This document shows positions 7,823-16,275 of a DNA stretch of 59,279 nucleotides, in pieces. The translations under genes were made by a program, and so were the position numbers. The notes beneath the pieces are model-generated. The model was not told the origin of the DNA. It worked only from the letters and a program-made list of their open reading frames with translations, and did not search any database. The stretch comes from Acidobacteriota bacterium (lineage in GTDB: Bacteria; Acidobacteriota; Blastocatellia; Pyrinomonadales; Pyrinomonadaceae). The stretch is from NCBI GenBank assembly GCA_029781855.1, contig JAKOVX010000074.1, positions 1 through 59,279 of the forward strand, given 5' to 3'. Position 1 is the first letter of the stretch. Each line of letters starts with the position of its first letter.

Positions 7823-10510
7823 ATGATCCGGGCAAAAATCAATGGAGTAGAAAGGGATTTTTCGGAAGGAATTACGGTTCTCGCGGCCGCCCGCGAGGCA
7901 GGGTACGATATCCCGACACTATGCAATGACGACCGGCTGGACCCGGTCGGGGCCTGCCGAATGTGCCTGGTTGAGATAAAGGGCCGCGCGCATGAGGCCG
8001 TGTCCTGCACTACTCTGCTCGCCGACGGCATGGACGTGTGGACCCACAGCGAGCCCGTTGAGACCGCCCGGAAATGGAACCTCAGAATGCTCGCCGGCAA
8101 TTATCCGGCCGATGCCTACGTAAAATTTCCCGATAAACCGTTTCATAGGCTTGCCGCCGATTACGGGCTCACAACCGACGATTTCAATGGCGGCCAATCG
8201 GTACCGAAGGACGGCTCGCATACTTACATCGACGTCGATATGTCGCGGTGCATCAATTGCTACGCTTGTGCGCGAATTTGTGCCGACGTTCAGGGGCAAT
8301 TCGTCTGGCACGTTGTTGGCCGGGGCGAGGCATCGAAAATAATGCCCGATTCGTTCGGTGCCTTCGGCGACAGTACGTGCGTCTCATGCGGTGCATGCGT
8401 TGATGCGTGCCCGACTGGAGCGCTCGAAGACAAGACCGTGATCGAACGTGGTTTCCCGACCGAATGGACGCGGACGACATGCCCGTATTGCGGTACCGGG
8501 TGTGAAATGCACGTCGGTGTCAGGGACGATAAGATCGTCCAGGTAAAGCCGGTTATGGACGCCCCGGTCAGTTTCGGCCATTTATGCGTTAAGGGCCGGT
8601 ACGCCTTTGACTTTGTCGACGCCGCGGACCGCATCACGGAACCGATGATCCGAGAGGATGATGGCTGGCTCGTTGTTTCATGGGAAGAGGCACTCCAATT
8701 CACGGCGCAGAAACTCAAAGAGATCATCAAAGAGAGTGGACCGGAGAGCGTCGCCGTGCTCGGTTCCGCTCGCGCGACGAATGAGGAAAATTATCTCGCA
8801 CAGAAATTTACGCGCGTCGTTCTTGGGACGAACAATGTGGATAGTTGTGCCCGCGTATGCCATACGCCGTCTGCGGCCGCGATGAAGATAATGATCGGCA
8901 CCGGCGCCGCGACCAATTCGTTGGACGACATCGAGAAGGCCCGGACCATCATCCTTTGCGGCTGTAACCCGAGCGAGAATCATCCGATCACCGGTGCACG
9001 CATCAAACAGGCGGTGATCAAGAATGGCACCAAACTTATAGTCGTAGATCCGCGAACGACCGAGTTGACGAAGTACGCAGACGTCCATCTTCGGCTGCGG
9101 CCGGGCACTAACATTTTGATGTTCAACGCTCTCGCTCACGCGATCATTGACGAAGGCCTGACCGATCCGGAATTCGTCCGGACTCGGGTTTCGGAGTTTG
9201 AGGAATTCAAGGAATTCGTTGCCGAATACTCGCCCGAGGCGGTCGCCGAACGTTGCGGCGTCGACGCCGAACTGATCCGTAAGGCGGCCCGGATCTACGC
9301 GACCGATACGCCATCGATGGCAATGCACGGTTTGGGCATGACCGAGCATTTGCAGGGTACCGAGGGCGTGATGACCGTCGTCAACCTCGCATTGCTTACG
9401 GGCAATATCGGCAAGCCCGGCTGCGGCGTCAATCCGCTTCGCGGACAAAATAACGTGCAGGGATCGGCGCATATGGGATGTGATCCCGGCATTCTCACCG
9501 GTTCGGTTGCCATTGAAACGGCTAAAGATCTGTTTGAAAGCGTTTGGCAGCGGCCGGTTCCGACCGCCGCCGGGCTCAATCAGCTTCAGATGATAGACGC
9601 GGCCCGCGATGGCAAGCTGAAGGCCCTGTGGACGATCGGCTACGACGTATTTTTGTCGAACGCCAACGCACACGAAACTGCGAAGGGCTTTTCGAACATG
9701 GACCTCGTCATTATCCAGGACTTTTTCTTGAACGAGACCGCCAAACGGTTTGGCCACGTATTTTTCCCGGCAGTTTCGTCGTTCGAAAAGGACGGTACGT
9801 TCATGAATGGCGAACGCCGCGTGCAGCGTATCCGCACTGCGGTGACACCTCGCGGAAACGCACACTCCGACCTTGAGATCATTTGCGATCTGGCCGCAGC
9901 GATGGGATTCGAGCGAGAATTTTCGTTCAAGACCGCGGAGGAAGTGTGGAACGAGATCAGGTTGGTCTGGCCGGATTCGTTCGGGATGACCTATGAGCGA
10001 ATGGAGAATGCCGGGCTGCAATGGCCATGCCCAGAACTCGATCATCCGGGAACGCAGATTCTGCACGCCACCTCGTTCTCGAACGGCGTAACGGCCGCCC
10101 TAAAGCGCATCAAATACCGTCCGACGAAAGAGGTCGTAAATGAAGATTTTCCATTTATGCTGACGACGGGCCGCGTACTTGAGCAATTTAATGCCGGTAC
10201 GATGACCATGCGAACCCCGAACAAAGAACTCCGGCCGACCGACCTGCTGATGATCTCCAGGGCCGACAGCGAACGCCTCTCGATCGCAGATGGAGAGCGT
10301 GTCAGGCTAAAGAGCAATTACGGCGAAGCGATCCTGCCCGCCCAGATCACCGAGCGGGTCAAACAGGGCGAGCTGTTCGCTTCGTTCCACGATGCAGAGG
10401 TTTTTCTTAATTACGCCACGGGCAAGGTGCGCGACCGCTTTACGCAGGCTCCTGAATTCAAGGTCACCGCGGTGAGGGTCGAGAAATTGAACGGCGGCGT
10501 GGCAAAATAG
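7823..10510 (+). CDS. fdhA: Formate dehydrogenase, molybdenum/iron-sulfur catalytic subunit (cysteine type)
   Basis: The 895-residue enzyme has an N-terminal [2Fe-2S] domain (C34, C45, C48, C62), a ferredoxin-like pair of [4Fe-4S] sites (C143/146/149/153 and C186/189/192/196), a catalytic-domain [4Fe-4S] site (C220/223/227/255) and the active-site pair C346-H347 in CARVCHTPSAAA. That pair marks it as a cysteine, not selenocysteine, formate dehydrogenase. No Tat signal is present, so it is cytoplasmic. It should oxidise formate to CO2; the electron acceptor subunit is not encoded next to it, resembling the solitary soluble enzymes of the Bacillus YrhE type. The gene follows kynureninase by 48 bases, and formate is the by-product of KynB. 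An AGAGGTGAAGAG stretch precedes the ATG. Fdh-type sulfurtransferase FdhD is not in the window. Confidence 0.9.
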   Translation: MIRAKINGVERDFSEGITVLAAAREAGYDIPTLCNDDRLDPVGACRMCLVEIKGRAHEAVSCTTLLADGMDVWTHSEPVETARKWNLRMLAGNYPADAYVKFPDKPFHRLAADYGLTTDDFNGGQSVPKDGSHTYIDVDMSRCINCYACARICADVQGQFVWHVVGRGEASKIMPDSFGAFGDSTCVSCGACVDACPTGALEDKTVIERGFPTEWTRTTCPYCGTGCEMHVGVRDDKIVQVKPVMDAPVSFGHLCVKGRYAFDFVDAADRITEPMIREDDGWLVVSWEEALQFTAQKLKEIIKESGPESVAVLGSARATNEENYLAQKFTRVVLGTNNVDSCARVCHTPSAAAMKIMIGTGAATNSLDDIEKARTIILCGCNPSENHPITGARIKQAVIKNGTKLIVVDPRTTELTKYADVHLRLRPGTNILMFNALAHAIIDEGLTDPEFVRTRVSEFEEFKEFVAEYSPEAVAERCGVDAELIRKAARIYATDTPSMAMHGLGMTEHLQGTEGVMTVVNLALLTGNIGKPGCGVNPLRGQNNVQGSAHMGCDPGILTGSVAIETAKDLFESVWQRPVPTAAGLNQLQMIDAARDGKLKALWTIGYDVFLSNANAHETAKGFSNMDLVIIQDFFLNETAKRFGHVFFPAVSSFEKDGTFMNGERRVQRIRTAVTPRGNAHSDLEIICDLAAAMGFEREFSFKTAEEVWNEIRLVWPDSFGMTYERMENAGLQWPCPELDHPGTQILHATSFSNGVTAALKRIKYRPTKEVVNEDFPFMLTTGRVLEQFNAGTMTMRTPNKELRPTDLLMISRADSERLSIADGERVRLKSNYGEAILPAQITERVKQGELFASFHDAEVFLNYATGKVRDRFTQAPEFKVTAVRVEKLNGGVAK

Positions 10511-10538
10511 CTGCAGTTTCGTCCGCTAACACCGGATC

Positions 10539-10570
10539 AGGCGGGGCGTTCGGCTCCGCCTTTGTATTTT
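10539..10570 (+). terminator. Probable intrinsic terminator after formate dehydrogenase
   Basis: A 9-bp GC-rich stem (AGGCGGGGC paired with GCTCCGCCT, one G-T wobble, five-base loop GTTCG) is followed by TTGTATTTT. It lies 29 bases after the fdhA stop and about 30 bases before the monooxygenase gene, so kmo-kynB may have its own promoter or receive only read-through. Confidence 0.65.
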
Positions 10571-10602
10571 CTCTGCCCATTGTGGTGAAATTAGCCTAAT
10601 TT

Positions 10603-12012
10603 ATGTCAAAGGTCATTGTTATCGGAGCCGGCCTCGCCGGTTCGCTGCTTGCAATAAATCTCGCCAAACGCGGAATGTCGGTCGACGTGTACGAGTCCAG
10701 AGGCGATATGCGGCTCGAAGGCGTCGCGGCGGGACGCTCGATCAATCTCGCACTTTCGGATCGGGGCATTGCGGCGCTTCGTGAGGTCGGGATGGACGAA
10801 TATATGCTCGCCGAGGCCGTTCCGATGACCGGACGGATGATCCACAGCATTTCGGGCGAGACCAAATTGCTGCCCTACAGCGGCCGCGAGGGCGAATACA
10901 TCAATTCGGTCTCACGCGGTGGGCTCAACATCGCTCTGATCAATGAGGCGGAGCGGTACCCGAATGTTAAGTTTCATTTCAACGAGAGGTGCGTTGATCT
11001 CGACTGCAAAACAGGCGAAGCGAGATTTTCGACCGGGAAATCTGTTACCGGCGACACCGTGATCGCGACCGATGGGGCGGGTTCCGCCGTTCGCCAGGCG
11101 ATGATGAACGGCGGCGTGGAACGGTTTGATTATTCGCAATCGTGGCTTGAGGCCGGTTACAAAGAACTGCATATACCACCGGCCGACGGCGGCGGTTTTT
11201 TACTCGAAAAGAACGCACTGCATATCTGGCCGCGCCATCAATTCATGATGATCGCCCTCCCGAATTTCGACGGCAGCTTTACGTGCACATTATTTTTGGC
11301 TCACAAAAGCTCCCCATCTTCCGAAGGAGCGGTGGACGGCGCTTCGGCGGACGGGCGCGTTCTCTCGTCCGAAGCTTCCTTTGACGCCCTCGTGGACGAG
11401 GCAGCCGTTACGGACTTTTTCAACCGTGAATTTCCTGATGCCGTACCGCTGATGCCGACACTCATTGACGACTTTTTCGCCAATCCGACAGGTAATCTCG
11501 GTACGATCAAATGTTTCCCGTGGAATGCCGGAGGCCGTGCGCTTCTGCTCGGAGATTCCGCTCACGCCGTTGTCCCGTTTTACGGCCAGGGAATGAACTG
11601 CTCGTTCGAAGACGTCCGCGTGCTCAACTCTCTCCTGCCAGAACCGGGAGCGAGAGCGACCGGGTCAAAATTCGACTGGGAGCGAGTCTTTGTTGAATAT
11701 GGCCAGCTTCGAAAAATAAATACCGACGCGATCGCCGACATGGCCGAGGAGAATTTCTACGAAATGCGCGACGCCGTCGCCGACCCGGTCTTTGTCAGAA
11801 AGCGGGAGCTCGAGACCAAACTCGAGCAGACGTACCCCGACTATTTCTCGAAATACTCAATGGTCACATTCCGCGAGGACCTGCCGTATTCGGTCGCAAA
11901 AGAAAAGGGAAATGTCCAGGACAAGCTCCTTATGGACATTTGTTCGCGGGTCTCGTCCGTTGCTGAACTAGACATGGATGCCGTATATAGGAGCGTTCTT
12001 GAGATCAAATGA
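10603..12012 (+). CDS. kmo: Kynurenine 3-monooxygenase
   Basis: The 469-residue flavoprotein has the N-terminal Rossmann motif VIVIGAGLAGSLLA, the family-specific GRSINLALSDRG near residue 45, the DG motif in VIATDGAGSAVR, and the second FAD motif LLGDSAHAVVPFYGQGMNC. It hydroxylates L-kynurenine to 3-hydroxykynurenine with NADPH and oxygen. The bacterial protein ends without the long C-terminal membrane anchor of eukaryotic forms, though a helical tail is present. The stop overlaps the start of the formamidase gene (ATGA at 12009), which indicates translational coupling. The product feeds KynU (6494) and then the dioxygenase at the window start. Confidence 0.95.
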   Translation: MSKVIVIGAGLAGSLLAINLAKRGMSVDVYESRGDMRLEGVAAGRSINLALSDRGIAALREVGMDEYMLAEAVPMTGRMIHSISGETKLLPYSGREGEYINSVSRGGLNIALINEAERYPNVKFHFNERCVDLDCKTGEARFSTGKSVTGDTVIATDGAGSAVRQAMMNGGVERFDYSQSWLEAGYKELHIPPADGGGFLLEKNALHIWPRHQFMMIALPNFDGSFTCTLFLAHKSSPSSEGAVDGASADGRVLSSEASFDALVDEAAVTDFFNREFPDAVPLMPTLIDDFFANPTGNLGTIKCFPWNAGGRALLLGDSAHAVVPFYGQGMNCSFEDVRVLNSLLPEPGARATGSKFDWERVFVEYGQLRKINTDAIADMAEENFYEMRDAVADPVFVRKRELETKLEQTYPDYFSKYSMVTFREDLPYSVAKEKGNVQDKLLMDICSRVSSVAELDMDAVYRSVLEIK

Positions 12013-12779
12013 TTACTATTTCAGAAGTTACGGAGATGTTCGACATTTCGATCCCGCTGCGGTTCAATGGTGCGCAGCCGAATGCATATGGCGTTGACGC
12101 GGCGGTCTCCAGACCCGTCGAGGCGGGAGTACTTGTTGGCGACACGCGGCTTGGTGGGAGCGTTAATTTCGAACAGTACACATTCATCCCACACTGTAAC
12201 GGCACTCATACCGAATGCGTCGGGCACATTACGGACGAGCGGATCTCGGTGCGAGATTGCTTACAGGACGTTTTGATTCCCGCGGTGTTGGTTTCGGTCG
12301 AGCCTCAGAATATTGATGGCGAACGGTTGATAACGGCGGAGTTGCTGCGTATGGCTGTTACACCTGAGGGGCCGGCGTCTCCCGGCAAGAATGGCAGCTC
12401 TCCGGCACTGATCGTCCGGACGCTGCCAAATGACGAAAGTAAATTGACGCGAAGTTACGGTGAAGAGAATGTTCCGCCGTATTTTACCGCCGAAGCGATT
12501 GAGTATATCGTCGAATGCGGATTCAAGCACCTGCTCGTCGATCTGCCGTCGATCGACCGCATTTTTGACGGCGGTGAATTAATAAATCACCGTATCTTTT
12601 GGAACGTCGAACCGGGCTGTCGGGAAACACATGCGGCTACGCGTATATATTCGACGATCACGGAATTGATCTATGTCCCGAATGAGGTTGCGGACGGTAA
12701 TTATGTGCTGAATCTGCAGATCGCGGCGTTCGAGTCCGATGCTGCCCCGAGCCGTCCTGTGCTGTTGAGGCCTATCTAA
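12009..12779 (+). CDS. kynB: Arylformamidase (KynB-like metal-dependent cyclase family)
   Basis: The 256-residue protein carries the cyclase-family metal motif HCNGTHTECVGH near residues 61-72, equivalent to HxGTHxDxPxH, with Glu-Cys-Val in place of the usual Asp-Ala-Pro. A later conserved part, LLVDLPSIDR, and the C-terminal HAATRIYSTITELIYVPNE also fit this family. KynB hydrolyses N-formylkynurenine to kynurenine and formate. The assignment rests on family plus the ATGA overlap with kynurenine monooxygenase. The divergent metal motif and the greater length than typical KynB (about 210 residues) leave some doubt about substrate. The 3' end overlaps the convergent GNAT gene by 4 bases. Confidence 0.82.
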   Translation: MITISEVTEMFDISIPLRFNGAQPNAYGVDAAVSRPVEAGVLVGDTRLGGSVNFEQYTFIPHCNGTHTECVGHITDERISVRDCLQDVLIPAVLVSVEPQNIDGERLITAELLRMAVTPEGPASPGKNGSSPALIVRTLPNDESKLTRSYGEENVPPYFTAEAIEYIVECGFKHLLVDLPSIDRIFDGGELINHRIFWNVEPGCRETHAATRIYSTITELIYVPNEVADGNYVLNLQIAAFESDAAPSRPVLLRPI

Positions 12780-13228
12780 GTAAGCGTCTTTTCGAAGCAG
12801 ACGCTATTGTCCATTCCGACGTATTGGCCGTAGTTTGGTATCTCTTTGTAGCCCGATCGCTCGTAAAGCCTGATCGCCTCGGGCTGACGCTTTCCAGTTT
12901 CGAGAATGCAGGACGACGCCCCGAGTTCAGCTGCCCACGATTCCAGTTCGTCTAAAATGGTCGCTCCAATGCCATAGCCGCGCGAGTGGGGCACCGTGAA
13001 CATCCTTTTTACTTCCATTTGGCCGGGACCGAGAGGCCTTATCGCACCGCATGAAACCGGACGGCCATCGTCATAAGCGATCAGAACGTGCTTTATGTCA
13101 TCGATCTTGTTGAACTGGACGTAATATGAATGCTCGCTGCCATCGCGCTCAGCGAGTTCAGCGTCTAGGCCACGGAGAAGAGCGATAAAATCTTCGTTAC
13201 TTGAATCGGTTCGGACTATCTTGATCAT
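12776..13228 (-). CDS. GNAT-family N-acetyltransferase
   Basis: The 150-residue protein has the acetyl-CoA loop in VPHSRGYGIGATILDELE (R/QxxGxG/A type) and the following motif ILETGKRQPEAIRLYERSGY, both standard for GNAT enzymes. It should transfer an acetyl group from acetyl-CoA to an amine; the acceptor is unknown. The start ATG at 13228 lies 2 bases after the stop of the upstream TIGR01777 gene on the same strand, so the two are likely one transcription unit. The 3' end overlaps kynB by 4 bases in convergent orientation. Confidence 0.88.
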   Translation of the reverse strand: MIKIVRTDSSNEDFIALLRGLDAELAERDGSEHSYYVQFNKIDDIKHVLIAYDDGRPVSCGAIRPLGPGQMEVKRMFTVPHSRGYGIGATILDELESWAAELGASSCILETGKRQPEAIRLYERSGYKEIPNYGQYVGMDNSVCFEKTLT

Positions 13229-13230
13229 AA

Positions 13231-14124
13231 TTATCTCACTGCGTGTTCGATCGCAGGTTTCAGTTCGGGATATTTGAATTCAAATCCGGCGTCTTCCAAC
13301 CTCTTTGGTATGACCTTTGTGCTCGCCAGCAGCAGTGCGTCGCCCATTTCGCCAAAGATCATCGAGACGGCAAATTCGGGCAGCGGCAGGAACGTTGGGC
13401 GGTAGAGTACCTCGCCGAGCGTTTTTGTGAATTCCAGGTTCGTTACAGGGTTCGGTGCGACGGCGTTGACGGCACCGCGGATATTTTCGTTTTCGATGCA
13501 ATAGTTAATGATCGCGATCTCATCGTCGAGCGAGATCCAGCTCATCCATTGCTTGCCGCTGCCGACCACGCCTCCGACACCCATTTTGAATGGCAGCAGC
13601 ATCGTCGCGAGTGCTCCACCGTCTTTCGAGAGCACGATGCCCGTACGGAGCAGAACGGTGCGGATGCCAGCGTCTTCGGCACGACGCGATTCCGCCTCCC
13701 ACTCTTTGCAGACCCCGGCGAGAAAATTATCGCCCGCCGCGCTCGATTCGACGACTTCCTCGTCGCCTCGTTCGCCGTAAAATCCGATCGCGGACGACGC
13801 GATGAACGTCTTCGGTTTTTTCTTTAGCTTGGAGATGGCATCGACGACGTTTCGCGTTCCGAGCACGCGACTGTCGTGGATCGCCTTTTTCTTTTCATCG
13901 GTCCAACGCAGGCCGCTGACGTTCTCACCGGCCAGATGGACGACGACATCGACGCCCTCGAGTTTTTCCGGGTCGGTAAATCCGCCTTCGATGCTCCATT
14001 GGATATGCCGGTCGTCCTCAGGTTCCTTTCGCGACGCGAGCAGCATCTCGTAGCCTTTGTCCTTGAAGGACTCTTGCAGAGCCTGCCCAAGCAAACCGCT
14101 CGCACCTGTGATCAGTACTTTCAT
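13231..14124 (-). CDS. TIGR01777-family NAD(P)-dependent epimerase/oxidoreductase
   Basis: The protein begins with MKVLITGASGLLGQAL, a GxxGxxG dinucleotide-binding motif, and carries VVHLAGENVSGLRW, SSAIGFYGERG and WMSWISLDDE, all characteristic of the TIGR01777 (YfcH/SDR39U1) branch of extended short-chain dehydrogenases. The C-terminal DUF1731 segment is present (PLPEFAVSMIFGEMGDALLL). The physiological substrate of the family is not known. I chose the ATG at 14124 over an in-frame TTG six bases upstream; there is no clear ribosome site for either. The GNAT gene follows after 2 bases. Confidence 0.88.
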   Translation of the reverse strand: MKVLITGASGLLGQALQESFKDKGYEMLLASRKEPEDDRHIQWSIEGGFTDPEKLEGVDVVVHLAGENVSGLRWTDEKKKAIHDSRVLGTRNVVDAISKLKKKPKTFIASSAIGFYGERGDEEVVESSAAGDNFLAGVCKEWEAESRRAEDAGIRTVLLRTGIVLSKDGGALATMLLPFKMGVGGVVGSGKQWMSWISLDDEIAIINYCIENENIRGAVNAVAPNPVTNLEFTKTLGEVLYRPTFLPLPEFAVSMIFGEMGDALLLASTKVIPKRLEDAGFEFKYPELKPAIEHAVR

Positions 14125-14133
14125 AGGCAATAT

Positions 14134-14167
14134 TTAACCACAGATAGACACAGATAGACACGGATAA
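14134..14167. repeat. Short intergenic repeat with two tandem CAGATAGACA units
   Basis: The sequence TTAACCA is followed by two exact CAGATAGACA units and then CGGATAAA. This fills most of the gap between the TIGR01777 gene and the cytochrome gene. Similar ACCACAGAT...ACACGGATAAA strings are, as I recall, scattered between genes in several bacterial phyla, so this may be one copy of a dispersed element. Confidence 0.5.
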
Positions 14168-14208
14168 AGCCAAAAATACCCGTCGGACACTAACTATCAA
14201 GGTGCGTA

Positions 14209-14568
14209 TTACTGATCGTTCTTTCTGAGATCGTCATGGACGAATTTCACCATCAGCTTGATCTCGCGGTCGGTCAGTTGGTCGCGGAATGGCGGCATCC
14301 CGTTGCCGCCGCCGGAGATCTGTTTGTATATTTCGCCTTCGGTCCTGAACTTAAAATCGGCTTTCCGCAGGCTCGGCACCTGTTTTCCGTCATCCAAGGT
14401 CCTGCCGTTGGCCTCCGGTCCGTGACAGATGGCACAATTCTGGCGAAAGAGCGACGCCTCGTAGGTTTTGCTGTCGGCGATAACAAATCCGGTTGATTTG
14501 GCGTTGAGACAAGCCGAGACACCGATCGCAGCAAAGATCACGACCGCAATAAACTTAGTTCGAAACAT
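14209..14568 (-). CDS. c-type cytochrome, probable lipoprotein
   Basis: The 119-residue protein begins at MFRTKFIAVVIFAAIGVSAC, a signal sequence ending in a lipobox-like VSAC, so it is probably anchored to a membrane by a lipid. The mature domain has one haem site, NCAICHGPEANG (CxxCH), and a distal methionine in GGGNGMPPFRDQLT, typical of small class I cytochrome c. It should carry electrons in the periplasm. The longer open frame from 14823 is rejected because it runs into the ligase gene and adds non-signal sequence. The upstream ligase ends 55 bases away on the same strand. Confidence 0.9.
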   Translation of the reverse strand: MFRTKFIAVVIFAAIGVSACLNAKSTGFVIADSKTYEASLFRQNCAICHGPEANGRTLDDGKQVPSLRKADFKFRTEGEIYKQISGGGNGMPPFRDQLTDREIKLMVKFVHDDLRKNDQ

Positions 14569-14623
14569 TAAATTAGTACAACAAAGTGGGACGGCTTCTG
14601 CGGGTTCCGTAGAAGCGGCCCGA

Positions 14624-16216
14624 TCAACGATGCTCTTCCTTGAGAGCTCGCTTGAAAATCTTCCCAGTATTGCCGATGGGCAGACTGTCGCGAAATTCGA
14701 CCAGTCGAGGGTATTTGTTGGCGGCGATCTCTTTTTTGCACCAAGCAATAAACTCCTCGGCCGAAAGTTTCTGGTCCTGTTTGAGCACAACGAACGCCTT
14801 GACCTCTTCGCCAAGACGGGCATCTGGCACGCCGATAACCGCGCACAGTGAGACGGCCGGGTGCGTCATTATTACCTCTTCGAGCTGGCGCGGATAGACA
14901 TTGTATCCGCCGCGAAGGATCATGTCCTTTTTGCGGTCGACGATCGAAAAATAACCTTCCTCGTCCTGGATACCGATATCGCCCGTGTGAAACCAACCGT
15001 TCCTGAATGCCTCCGCTGTCGCCTCTGGACGCTTGTAATAGCCCTTCATCACGTTGGTGCCGCGGATGACGATCTCGCCGCGGGTTCCTCGCGGGACCTC
15101 CTCGTCGTTATCGTCAAAACACCTGACGTCAACGCCAAAGATCGGTTGCCCAACGGTTCCCGGTTTTGAGGGCTTTTCAAGATGGTTAGCGGTCGCAAGC
15201 GGTGAGGTTTCCGAGAGTCCATATCCTTCCATCACGCGGATACCAAATTTTGCCTCGAACGCTTTCATTATCTCGACCGGCATTGGGGCTCCGCCCGAGG
15301 TGCAGACCTTCATGTTGTCAGAAATGTGGCTAACGTCGTATCCGGTTTCCTCTGCGTATTTGAGCAACGCCCAATACATCGTCGGTACGCCGACCCAGAA
15401 ATTGACCTTTTCCGAAGCCATCGTGTCGAGCGTCAATTTGGCATCAAATCGCGGCAGCAGCACGATGCGGTGGCCGGCGTAGATCTGCGTATTCATCTGC
15501 ACGGTCTGGCCGGTCGTGTGAAAGAGCGGCAAGGTGATCAGACAGGTTTTCTGCACACCGTCCGTAAAATTGAGGACCGGCAAGTGGATCAGAAATGTCG
15601 TCGTGACGTTCGAATAAAGATTTAGGTGCGTTAGCTCCGCACCTTTCGGCTGCCCTGTCGTACCCGACGTATAAAGGATCGCACACGTATCGTTCGGGTT
15701 AGTCGGGTATGTCTCGAATGTCTCAGGCTTATCGTAAGTTAGCTGCGTAAGTGTCTTATGCTCCGGCATCGGCGACTCGCCGAACAGGTCGCTGGTCATC
15801 ACGACTAGGTGCTCGCAGCTGTCGACTTTGTCGAACGCTTCCTTGGTAACCTCAAGCAGCGGCAATTCTGGGGTGCCTTCAAATACAAATACCGCCTTCG
15901 CGTCCGAGTCCCGCAGGTGATATTCGATCTCGCTCGGTTTAAAGAGCACGCAGATCGGGACGACCGCGGCACCGGCCTTCATAATGCCGTAATAGACGAT
16001 TGGAAAGAATGGTAAATTCGGGCAATTGAGTGCGACCTTATCCCCGTGACCGATACCCATCTCGGTCAGTGCATGCGCGACGCGATTAGAAAGTCGGTCG
16101 AGCTCGCCGTACGAGATGCGAACGTCTTGCCAGACGATCGCGTCAGCCTCCGGCGAGAGCCGTGCGTGATGCGAAACCATCGATGCCAGATTCAGAGTTG
16201 TGGCAATACCTTCCAT
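14624..16216 (-). CDS. AMP-forming acyl-CoA ligase (FadD-like)
   Basis: The 530-residue ANL-family enzyme has the P-loop-like AILYTSGTTGQPKGAELTH, the GYGLSETSPLA adenylate motif, the WFHTGDIGIQDEEGYF hinge region and the C-terminal catalytic lysine in SLPIGNTGKIFKRALK. It should activate a carboxylic acid with ATP and join it to CoA. Sequence alone suggests a long-chain fatty acid substrate, but related ligases for aromatic acids share these motifs. No partner genes of fatty acid oxidation are adjacent. The start is ATG at 16216, about 60 bases from the end of nadB, all on the minus strand. Confidence 0.88.
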   Translation of the reverse strand: MEGIATTLNLASMVSHHARLSPEADAIVWQDVRISYGELDRLSNRVAHALTEMGIGHGDKVALNCPNLPFFPIVYYGIMKAGAAVVPICVLFKPSEIEYHLRDSDAKAVFVFEGTPELPLLEVTKEAFDKVDSCEHLVVMTSDLFGESPMPEHKTLTQLTYDKPETFETYPTNPNDTCAILYTSGTTGQPKGAELTHLNLYSNVTTTFLIHLPVLNFTDGVQKTCLITLPLFHTTGQTVQMNTQIYAGHRIVLLPRFDAKLTLDTMASEKVNFWVGVPTMYWALLKYAEETGYDVSHISDNMKVCTSGGAPMPVEIMKAFEAKFGIRVMEGYGLSETSPLATANHLEKPSKPGTVGQPIFGVDVRCFDDNDEEVPRGTRGEIVIRGTNVMKGYYKRPEATAEAFRNGWFHTGDIGIQDEEGYFSIVDRKKDMILRGGYNVYPRQLEEVIMTHPAVSLCAVIGVPDARLGEEVKAFVVLKQDQKLSAEEFIAWCKKEIAANKYPRLVEFRDSLPIGNTGKIFKRALKEEHR

Positions 16217-16275
16217 ATTAAAGACAGGGCTGCGGAGATTCAGGTCTTTAGAACTAAATTGAACGGAACGCTCAA

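Noticed and set aside
8678..10066. 462-codon minus-strand frame across fdhA
   Set aside because: Antisense shadow of the formate dehydrogenase, which has complete motifs; the antisense product has no recognisable domain.
7823..10510. Selenocysteine formate dehydrogenase
   Set aside because: The active-site codon in CARVCHTPS is a cysteine codon and no in-frame TGA or SECIS-like need is seen.
14569..14823. N-terminal extension of the cytochrome gene
   Set aside because: Overlaps the acyl-CoA ligase and precedes a clear lipoprotein signal starting at 14568.
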